DNA of 64,000 bases from Liolophura sinensis (taxonomy: Eukaryota > Mollusca > Polyplacophora > Chitonida > Chitonidae): positions 315,001-379,000 of the forward strand of contig NC_088305.1 in the NCBI RefSeq assembly GCF_032854445.1, given 5' to 3'. Of this stretch, positions 32,301 to 44,300 are shown one piece after another (positions within the stretch are counted from its first letter, which is position 1; each line of letters starts with the position of its first letter). The notes under the pieces were generated by a model. The model made no database searches. It saw only the letters and a list, made by a program, of their open reading frames with translations, and was not told the DNA's origin. The translations under genes and the position numbers were made by a program.

Positions 32301-35300
32301 ATTAGAACAATTTATCTTCTTAAAACACTGTGACTGCTTCATCTCACTGAGCAGAATCAATTTGTGTGTCGCATGAGGAATGTTTTAGATGCATTAGAGT
32401 CTGTTGTTTGTCCAGAACCTCCGAATTCCTCTACCCACAAAATGACTGCAGCAGATAAGTGCAGTGAATTGAACAACCTGGCATTTCCTAATACACCAGA
32501 GATAGAGGTCTACCATTCAGAAGGTACAACATTAAAACCGTGTAAGACGCTAGAATTACCTAAATGCTAATTTTCTTTATTTTTAAAAGTGATCGTTTAA
32601 AGTGCTACAAATAACTGTGAATGGTACATTAAGCGAAAGATAGTTCTTTGAAGAACAATTATCAATCTGTGTAAGGAAGAACTTTTAAATCTTTGAAGAA
32701 CCATTCCCATCTTTACAACAGGTTAATCAAAGAACCTTTACCGGTTTCTTATGTGGTGATGAACCATATGTTGAGGGTTCTTCAAGGAACCTTTTAGAAA
32801 AGGTAATTCAAAGACCCAAAAAAGGTTCTTTATTTGATCCACTCTGAAGAACCATTAAAGGTGCAAAATAGCACCATTTTTTTCTCAGTGTAACGTTGCA
32901 ATTAACATGACTGCATTTATTTTTGTCTAATTTTGCGTCAACTACGGTGATCGGGATATAAATTTGTGACTTTGTAAACATCTTTACTTGAACAGTATAG
33001 CTATAAAATAAAAACTCAGAGGTAAATTGAGAAGAGACCGTATTTCACCGGTTACGTGTGACCATTTGCCAGCCATCACACTGTGATCACTGCTCTAGTT
33101 TTACTTTCCATGATGTAGTCATTCGTACATATACAAAACATAGACAGATTAAGATCGAACTTAAGTTCACACTCAAGGGACTTTTATATGCGTGACAAAT
33201 ACGCATGTATAGGGCAATGACTGTTTTGTGTTGATTTTACAGTATATATCCATATGTCCCAATTACAGCTACTTCTGGAACATTGTGATATTCCATTACA
33301 ACATATACATGTACTTTTTGGAAGTTGAAGTAGGTTGATGTGAATAAAAAGTACAAGTTCAAGTTCATATAAACCAAAAGTTCACATAAACCAAAAGTTC
33401 ACGTAAAAAAAGTTCGAATTCCAGCCTCATATTAACTACTTTCTTTAGACAAATGGACGTGGGTGATTAATATTGTGTAATTACATACAATGGCGAGGGC
33501 ATTCTTAAAACCGTCACAGTGAAAACTTTATTAGACTAGTGAGGCTAGAAAGACTAGTGAGCGAAATCCAGGTAACGAGGGGGAGTAAGTAAGATTCATG
33601 AGAAAAATCAAGGTGAGGAGAGAAGTAAGAAAGATTTGTAAGCAAAATCCAGGTGAGGAGAGAAGTAAGAAAGATTTGTGAGCTAAATCCAGGTGAGGAG
33701 AGCAGTAAGAAAGATTTGTGAGCTAAATCCAGGTGAGGAGGGGGAGTAAATAAGTAAGATTAGGTCGTAAAAAATTCAACTGTTGTCGTATAGCGCCAAA
33801 AGAAATATCTGAAATGGTCGTTGTATCAGTGCAACGCCTAAACACATTTAATCCTGCAGTCCCGTTATATAGCCTGTACTGTACATTGAAAAAACCAACG
33901 GGCCGTATAAGCATGCATTTACAGTAGGCCTAATTGCCAAACCAAATTGCCTTTGTTTTTTCACGTATAGCCCAAGTTGTACATTCTAAAAAAGATTCAA
34001 ACGTCGTTTAGTACTAAGTAATTTTGTAATAAAATTTGTACTCTATAAGGATGCATAAAAAGAAACAAGCCACTCATAACAATTTTCTTACTGGTCTTGA
34101 CAAATATTGCCAGGCCATTTCAAGCGGTGAAAAAAAAACGGTGCAGAATCTCAGCGACGCAAATACTGTTGGTTGATAAGTGCAGTAACAATGATAAGAA
34201 AGTTCATTGGATCAAAGAATTCCTTCTGGGAATGTCAATATAACATCTGCTATGGATACATTTCAGTGGGCGCGGGCACGTCCGGCTGTGTGGTAGCTAA
34301 TCGTCTGTCGGAGGACTCGCAGCAGACAGTGCTCCTCCTGGAGGCAGGAGGAGACGACTCCGATTATCCGGACATCCAAATCCCGCTGTTTGCTCCACGC
34401 CTGCAGAAGACCACGGCTAACTGGAACTACAAGACGGTGCCACAGAAATATGCTTGCAAAGGGTTAAAGAACCACGTAAATACCTTAACGTTTTCTTCTA
34501 TTTTCTCTTAAAGCTGAAAAGTTATATATCCCTTTAATAATGTTGAGCCCAACATTTAGGAAGTAGGGAGGGTTGCTGGTTAGCCCCAGGAGTGAAAGCA
34601 TTGGTAATGTTACTTAATGTCTCGTTCTTGGAAATTTAAAATTTAACAAAATTTACGAAATTTTTGTAATTTACCAGTATCTTATGTAAAATTAACAATT
34701 TGGGGGGTTTTGTTCCGCATGTTAAATATCTTAAATAGCTACAGAACAAAGTCACATATACATTTACACGCACTAGCCACAGAACAAAGTCACATACATG
34801 TACCCGTACTTGCTACAAAACAAACTCACATACATGTATACGCACTAGCTACAGAACAAAGTCACATACATGTACCTGCACTAGCTACAGAACAAAGTCA
34901 CATACATGTACGCGCACTAGCTACAGAACAAAGTCAGATACATGTACCTGCACTGGCTACAGAACAAAGTCAGATACATGTACCCGCACTAGCTACAGAA
35001 CAAAGTCACATACATGTAACCGCACTAGCTACAGAACAAAGTCACATACATGTACACGCACCAGCTACAGATCAAAGTCAGATATACATGTACACATACT
35101 AGCTACAGAACAAAGTCACATACATGTACACGCACTAGCTACAGAACAAAGTCAGACATCATGTACGCGCACTAGCTACAGAACCAAAAAAGTAAAGAGG
35201 TGGGTATTGCTTGCATGTATTCCTTAGACGTAATTTGTTCTCCCGAATCTTTCGAAGTGAATTTTTGGACCCGCGTTCAGTGCACATTTAGAGCTATATA

Positions 35301-38300
35301 AGACAGCTGCGTGATGAACTGGACGGGCCTTCGCTCGGGTCATTCTGGTTACTCTGTTTCCTCCTCGGTTAACCGCCGTCGAGACAAAAAAAGCTTGAAT
35401 GAATGGTAAAGCCACTAGACCACTAGTTCCGTAGCTCGAATTTGAGTAACATTTCCACCGACCTGCAGACGGCCCTAGATATTTAGGGTAAAGGCAGATA
35501 GTTTCAGGGGTGTTTATTGTTGTTTGGTTGGAAAAGGACGCTCTTTGGTTTTGAAAAAGACAAACCAATTGTTTGGAATATTTTCGGTGGCTGAGAACAG
35601 AGGTGAGTACATATTTAGTTATCTATTTGTATAATTAAAAAGCACCTGCATCAACCCTCAAATCTTGACGTACGCTGTTAATGGTAGAGGAAACCCGGAG
35701 TGCCCAGGAAAAACCATCGACCGTTGTCAAATTCCTGACACGTTCCCACTGGTCTCGTGCAGATATGCACGCCCAAGTCGTGGAAAATTAGTGGTGAGCA
35801 GAAGCCGCATTTAAAAGTGGACGTCGTGTTTCAGTGTAGTGAAAGGCCCAAGCTGGAGAGTAGACAGTTTTAATCTAATATAACCGAGGGCCTTGACGTA
35901 AATGTATAGGGCCTACCCTCCCTATATGGGCATGGCCTGAAAAATGGCCTGCATGAAATCACCTGCGTGCATTACCCGATGTCATATGTTTTGTTACATG
36001 TAGCTGCTTGTATGTATCTGATTTTTCACACAGATGACTTTTAACACTTTTCGCGTTCTTTAGACTTCTTTGTGTAATTTACTAATTTTTCTCGTTCACA
36101 GCAAAGTAACTGGCCCAGGGGTAAAGTGCTAGGAGGTACAAGCTGTCTGAATCACATGCAGTATGTAAGAGGAAGTCGTCATGACTACGACTTGTGGGCG
36201 GAGCTAGGTTGTCAGGGGTGGAGCTATAGAGAGGTGTTGCCATACTTCATCAAATCGGAAAATAACACGAATAAAGAATACGTTGAATCAGGTCAGTCTA
36301 TCATTTGAACATCCCAAAAGAAAATGTACAGAATGACTAACAAAAAAAGACGCCGAGATATTCAGTAAAGATATTTTCATTTTCATTGACCCACTCAACA
36401 CCTGCAATCCTACACGAAATGTTCCTGCATGTTATTTTGGCCGGCTGTTTCCATTTAATTTATTTATTTCAGTACTTCTGGCCGCCATACTCCAGAATTT
36501 ACACGATGACGGTCGTTTATATGGGTGGTAAATACCGGAGTGTCTGAGGTAAACCCCCGATTTTTGGAAAATTACTCAAGAACTTTTCCAGGTGTAACAT
36601 ACAGATAGGCACAACATACTGGTGGAGGGCAAGTGGTCTTCACCTGCGGTTGGAATCTACTGACGTCATATGACAGCCGTCGACCGCTTTATTGTAACAA
36701 ACTAATAGAAAATCAGGGAGGAAAATGACCTTGCAATTTAAATAGTTGATAATTATATTATGGGATTAAGTTGACCGTGAAACCACATAGAAACTTTAAA
36801 TTGTATGTATATTTCAAGACCGTCTATATTTTTCTACAGTATTTCTATTCATAGAATCACTTATTGGGTTGTTTCATATTCATGAAAAGCCCTGTTCTCT
36901 GGTTATTAGCCAGTTGACTTCCCCCGGTTTCTAAGTCAGTTGAATTCCTCCAGGCTTATATATACAGTGCATCAGTTGACTTTTCCCAGACTTGGGTGTG
37001 CACATCAATTGACTTCCCTCAGGCATGTATGTGTACCTTAGTTGATTTGCCGCAGGCTATCACGGCAGCCCTGGCCTTATGGTTATATACCATGTCTTTC
37101 CGCAGGCTATCACGGCAGTACTGGCCCTATGATTACATCTCATGTCTTTCCGCTGGCTTTCACGGCAGCACTTTCCCTATGGTTACATCTCATGTCTCCG
37201 CAGGCTATCACGGGAGTACTAGCCCTATGGTTACATCTCATGTCTTTCCGCAGTCTATCACGACAATACTTGCCCTATGGTTACATCTCATGACTTTCCG
37301 CAGGCTATCACGGCAGTACTGGCCCTATGGTTACATTCCATGTCTTTCCACAGGCTATCACGGCAGTACTGGCCCTATGGTTACATCTCATGTCTTTCCG
37401 CAGGCTATCACGGCAGTACTTGCCCTATGGTTACATCCCATGTCTTCCCGCAGGCTATCACGGCAGTACTGGCCCTATGGTTACATCTCATGTCTTCCCG
37501 CAGGCTATCACGGCAGCACTAATCTTTTGGTTACATCTCATGTCTTTCCGCAGCCTATCACGGCAGTACTGGCCCTATGGTTACATCTTATGTCTTTCCA
37601 CAGGCTATCACGGCAGTACTAGCCCTATTGTTACATCTCATGTCTTTCCGCTGGCTATCACGACAGCCCTGGCCCTATGGTTACATCCCATGTCTTTCCA
37701 CGGGCTATCACGACAGTACTAGTCCTATGGTTATCACGACAGCCCTGGCCCTATGGTTATGTCTCATGTCTTTCCGCAGGCTATCACGGAAGTACTGGCC
37801 CTATACTTATATCTCATGTCTTTCCGCAGGCTATCGCGGCAGCACTTGCCCTATGGTTACATCTCATGTCTTTCCACAGGCTATCACGGCAGTACTGGCC
37901 CTATGATTACATCTCATGTCTTTCCGCAGGCTTTCACGGCAGCATTTTCTCTATGGTTACATCTCATGTCTCCGCAGGCTATCACGGGAGTACTAGCCCT
38001 ATGGTTACATCTCATGTCTTTCCGCTCGCTATCACGACAATACTTGCCCTATGGTTACATCTCATGACTTTCCGCAGGCTATCACGGCAGTACTGGCCCT
38101 ATGATTACATCTCCTGTCTTTCCGCTGGCTTTCACGGCAGCACTTTCCCTATGGTTACATCTCATGTCTCCGCAGGCTATCACGGCAGCACTTGCCCTAT
38201 GGTTACATCTCATGTCTTTCCGCAGGCTATCACGAAAATACTTGCCCTATGGTTACATCTCATGACTTTCCGCAGGCTATCACGGCAGTACTGGCCCTGT

Positions 38301-41300
38301 GGTTACATCTCATGTCTTTCCGCAGGCTATCGCGGCAGTACTAGCCCTATGGTTACATCTCATGTCTTTCCGCTCGCTATCACGACAATACTTGCCCTAT
38401 GGTTACATCTCATGACTTTCCGCAGGCTATCACGGCAGTACTGGCCCTATGGTTACATCTCATGTCTTTCCGCAGGCTATCGCCGCAGCGCTAGCCCTAT
38501 GGTTACATCTCATGTCTTTCCGCAGGCTATCGCGGCAGTACTAGCCCTATGATTATGTCTCATGTCTTTCCACAGGCTATCACGGCAGTACTGGCCCTAT
38601 GATTACATCTCCTGTCTTTCCGCTGGCTTTCACGGCAGCACTTTCCCTATGGTTACATCTCATGTCTCCGCGGGCTATCACGGCAGCACTTGCCCTATGG
38701 TTACATCTCATGTCTTTCCGCAGGCTATCACGACAATACTTGCCCTATGGTTACATCTCATGACTTTCCGCAGGCTATCACGGCAGTACTGGCCCTGTGG
38801 TTACATCTCATGTCTTTCCGCAGACTATCGCCGCAGTACTAGCCCTATGGTTACATCTCATGACTTTCCGCAGGCTATCACGGCAGTACTGGCCCTATGA
38901 TTACATCTCATGTCTCCGCAGGCTATCACGGCAGTACTAGCCCTATGGTTACATCTGATGTCTTCCCGCAGGCTATTAAGGCAGTACTAGCCGTATGGTT
39001 ATATCCCATGTATTTCCGCAGGCTATCACGGCAGTACTGGCCCTATACTTATATCTCATGTCTTTCCGCAGGTTATCACGGCAGTACTTGCCCTATGGTT
39101 TTATCTCATGTCTTTCCGCAGGCAATCACGGCAGTACTAGACCTATGGTTATATCTGATGTCTTTCCGCAGGCTATCACGGCAGCACTGGCCCTATGGTT
39201 ATATCTGATGTAGGCATCACACCGCTGTGTAGGACGTTTGTCCGTGCCGGCCAGGAGCTGGGGTACCAGGCGAGAGACTGCAATGGCCAGGAGCAAATAG
39301 GCAAGAGAGAATTATATCGGAACACAACCCTTGCTGTTAATATAAGCTGGTTGCTAGCTTATATTCATAACTCAAAATAGGAAATGGTTTTCTTGCAGGC
39401 TCGCATTAAATTAGAAAGCTTGCATTAAGTTAGAAAGCTTGCACTAAATTAGAAAGCTTGCATTAAGTCAGAAAGCTTGCAATAAGCTAGAAACCTTGCA
39501 TTAAGTTAGAAAGCTTGCATTAAGTTAGAAAGCTTGCATTAATTTAGAAAGTTTGCATTAAGTTAGAAACCTTGCATTAAGAATGTCTTGAAATTTTGAG
39601 TCTGATATCAGTCATAACAGAAAGGCCAAGATTTGGACATGAAGGGGTTTTGTGCAGTGTCAGCTTGAGGAATCTTATTACATTTAGGCACTAGATCTTT
39701 CTCCATTTTCCTTTCGTATTATGAGATAGTCTTTATTACCATACAGTGATATTTTAATTAAATATACATGTATATGCATTAAAATTCTTCCATCCAGGAC
39801 CTGAAAATAACACGCTCCTCACAACCCCAAAATCGGGCTATAGAACGGACGGTTGACGCAGTAATATATAACCATTTATCCTCATGAGTTGAAAGATTTG
39901 TCAAAAGTTTTTGTGAATAACAAACTTTGTTATGTGTATGTGTTATCAGGCTTTATGGTTTCGCAATGCAATGTCGGAGACGGGAAACGTACGAGCACAT
40001 CTGCGGCATTTCTGAAACCTGCAATGGCTCGCAAAAATCTACATGTGGTTACGCATGCGCATGCGGTGAAGGTACGCATCCTTTTTTCCCCTTGTTCCTA
40101 AACTTAACATTGAACATCGTTGTTAAATGATTAGGTCAGACTCGTGAACGATTGTAACTTTAATAGTTACGTATATGTATGTAAATTCAATACAAAACAG
40201 CGTCCGAAAGCTACAGTCTAAAAATTAATCTTTTACTTTTAAGACAAAGTCTGTTGCGTGAGTGATGCTAGAATGTATTCTGTTATTTTAACGCAATGTT
40301 CTGTCATATTCAACATAATATTCTGTTATAGTCCAATAGAACTAATATGATATGTGTGTTTTATGTCACAGAATAATCTGCTGCAATATATAGCAGAATA
40401 CATTCTAGATTCACCCGGATTATCTCTTAAACTTGACAGATTAATGTTTTGGGTGTATAGGAGAATAGAGAATGAGTGAATGACAGAATGAATGGTTATG
40501 TCCTAACGCCATTGCCGGCAATATTGCAGCAGTGTCGTGGCGAGAGAGTAGAGGAAGAAAGAGAACAGTGAATTTCTATCTACACATAACTTACCTTATA
40601 AAGATATAACTCATCTTCACAATGCACTCTTTTTTCAGATTGTTTTTGAGAAGGATACGGCTAATGGTATTGTGTTCAGACGAAATGGGAAACTCCAAAC
40701 GGTGCAGGCTAGGCGGGAAATTGTCCTCTGCCAAGGAGCTATCGGCACCCCACAGATCCTAATGCTCTCAGGAGTTGGGCCTCGTGATCATCTACAAAGT
40801 TTACAGGTAATCGTACTGTGATATGTTCACAATGACGTCAGTAAGGTAAGCTGAAAGTCACATGAGGTCCCGTTTTCAGTGCATGGCTCCTTCCACAGAA
40901 CAAGCCTAAAGCAGAAATTTTCCCGTATGATCATGCCCAGTTCCCATTGGTGACAATAACCGGTCGACATCGATTGTACAGAAAGTTTGAGAACAGAAAG
41001 TTTGATAGAGATCACATATTCCTTCCACCAAAGGATAGCAAAACATAAAAATGATCCCAAAAGCAGATGAAAGAGCTTCAGAACTTAATTGCAAACATGG
41101 TCTTTAATATTTCTTTGGATTTCCTTTTTCAGGAGAAAAGGGTACTTGAAAATATTTTCGTCTGATGGGTATTTGGAATTACCTTTTTGCTATTTATTAT
41201 TTGCATAATAATGTTCTAAATAAGGATGTGATTCATGTCAAAGAAATTTAATTTCATGTAAATTTGTTCTTTGGATCCAAACATAAGCATATAATTTGAA

Positions 41301-44300
41301 TTATGATAATATTTATGAATGCATTAAAATTAAACATATAATCAAAATCCAACTAACACACTTGTTTGCTGAAAGAACGAAATTCGAAATAAACATGTGT
41401 TATATCCTCATTTACAACGGTATTACACAAAGACTACATATACTAAAAGGAGGTCCCACATACCTACAATACCAACATTATTTTCGAATGTCTTTTTCTC
41501 TTTAAAAAGATAATGGAAAAAATATTGAAGACATTCACAACTAACTTTTCACATTCTTTCATCTGATCTTTATGTAATTATTGTCCCACCGCGCGTCCTT
41601 TTCAGCGATAATGCCACTTTACGCCCGATTCCCTTCCAAAGCAATGACGTCATAGAAAAATTAAACATTGCATAATGGGTGGGACCCCTGGTTGTCTCAT
41701 TTGTAGAAGACTTGTACATGACTGGTCAAACAGGTACCACGCTAGAAACTCCATAACGATCATGCCTAATGCAAGATTTTTGGTCGATTGGCGTAGTCCT
41801 GTATGTTTTCATCGTGCATTAGTAAATAGTTTTTAAGAGAAAAGCGCCTTGTGGAACAGGATATTTAACATAACATCATTTGAAAAATGAATTCAACTTC
41901 AGCTTAGGGTAATTCTCCTAAAATCCCTCCCATATCGATGTATATTTTGTCTGATTCTAAGAGTTCTTTATACCTTTGAAAGATATTTTGAGGTTTGTTT
42001 GGAAGACAAGATGATGTCGGACACAAAAAACATCAAAACCAATGCCTTTTTTAAATACATTTATTTGCCTGGAAAAATCCATTTTGTAGCAAAATTTTAC
42101 GTGCTTGTTTGTTATATCATATTCAAATAGATCCCGTTAGTTGCTGATCTCCCGGTGGGCGATCATCTTCAGGATCACGTGTTCGTGGACGGCATCGAAT
42201 TCGAGATCGATGATCCCATATCAATAACCGATCAACTTGTCAACTCTCTGAAAGCTAACGTAGACTATGAAGTCTTCAAGAAAGGTGTGTATTATATGAG
42301 TTTCTTGTGATACTCTTAAAAGTGGGTCAAACGACTCATTTTGCCCGAAGAATTTCTTTCAGTGTTGTGTTATTCTGAGAAACTTTCAACGAGTCACATT
42401 TTCTGATTAATTACACAGATGTATAGATATGTAGCAGAGTCTTCCCCTTTCCTTGAAGTGGAATGAAATGTACATGCATTACGGGCAGGCCGTTTGGTGG
42501 TTTTAAAATGATAACATCAAAATTGGATATGGCAAAGCAGATATTTATTTTTGTACTGAGTGCCAGAAATGGGGTCGGGCAGACATTACAAATATGTACC
42601 GTAACACAGTGTAGTACGACTGAGTTGTCCTGTTTAACCAATTAAACCAGTTAATATGCGACCGTCATCACCGAATGAAGTCATTATTAAGGAATATCAA
42701 GGAAACAAACAGATGATCATCTCATTGTCTCATTGTTTTACAAGTGGTGTAATGTATCACTTATGTAGGCCCATATACCAGCGCGGCTACAAACGAGGGC
42801 GTAGCTTTCATCAAACGGCTGCCCATGACCCACGTGACAAGTACCCGGATATTGAGCTACACTTATTGGCAGGACTCCGTGCGAGCGGACCCACATCTGA
42901 AACGAAAGCCAACTTTAATATGAAAGATGAGGTAACAGTATGAAAGTCATATCTGAAATCAACTTGGCCAATGTAACCTAATTAGCCTACATGATTGAAT
43001 GATTATGGCTAAACGTCACAGCAATTAGCCAATATAATCTCATCCCAGCGTATTGAGATATTTTGATACGGTCGGTGTCGTATAAGTGAAATATTCTTGA
43101 GTACTGCGTAAAACACCAGACAAATAAATAAATAAATAAAGCATCATTTGATGATTTTGTCACAAAATAGTAGTCGTATATGGACTAAATTCTTCTTGTA
43201 CGTATATGCTACAAAACGCACCCTCAAAATATCTACAGTTAGATCCTTTGCTTGCGTGATGACGGATTGAATTTTGTCAATCTGACAAATTTTTCCGTTC
43301 TGATTACGGGTTAACTTATTGTCAGAAACAGATATTTCCTTTATCAGAAACAGACTCATCCGTTAGATCGACGTCAATGCAATCCACCATCACACAGCGA
43401 ACGATCTGAGAGGAAGTTTTTTATTTATTTTTTTATTTTTGAGGTCATCCGTCAAGAGATATACAGGTGTAGTCACAACTCTGTGTTCACACAATAACTG
43501 ACTGTAGCCTGTACACCTGTGTCACGTCACATAGCAGAGTTGCTATGCATCAGCTGTAGTATAAGAACGAATCATGGGCGTGTGGATGTATGGCAGTGCA
43601 TATGAGAGTGGCTTAGCCCTGTTCTTGCTTTCAAATTACCAACCAAATGGAAAACACTCCGACAAAGCCAATTAAATAATCAGTCTGGTGCAACATAGGA
43701 AAAGTGTCGACGGCCACTGGTTATACTGCAGTGTTTATACGTGGCAGAACACCGTGTTTCACAACTGTCAGTGAAGTAAGAATTAACTTTAGCTCAAAAT
43801 AACAAGCACAACGAACAAATAAGAAGAGTTGGGATATAAATTCATAATCTTGGTTTCTGTTTTGTGTTTCACAATTTGAAGGTTTGGGAAGCTCTCCACG
43901 GCGGCATGATAAATAAACATGGCTTCAACATACACACAGTCTTAATGCACCCGAGAAGTGAGGGGCACAATACGCCTGCGCAGTGACAACCCAGACGATC
44001 ATCCAATCATCGACCCGAATTACCTATCTGACATCGCAGACGTCAACTCCTTAGTGGAAGGTAGGATAGCATTTAGAAGCATTTCCCGCGCACCGGCGAC
44101 TAGAGGCCAAGTAGGATTGATCACGGCGTGTTCTCTTACAATACATGCACGAGTTCCGAGTTTCTCCACGTATTGTCATCGAAAAGTAGAAATCAACAGA
44201 AGACAGGCCTGGTTTTTTCTGGTCTTGTGTAATTTTCGTTCCAATACAAGCGAGACTTTTTCCATTCATGAAATTTGCAGTCATCGTTTACACTAAAATT

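Noticed and set aside
34735-35185. 36-bp array as a derivative of GMC exon 2
   Set aside because: The unit shows no similarity to exon 2 or its donor.
36996-39213. Long plus-strand open frames (up to about 290 codons) of the type [20 protein letters not shown]
   Set aside because: A 50-bp tandem unit without stops in any frame produces them. They are copies of a splice acceptor and exon start, and none connects in frame with GMC exon 4.
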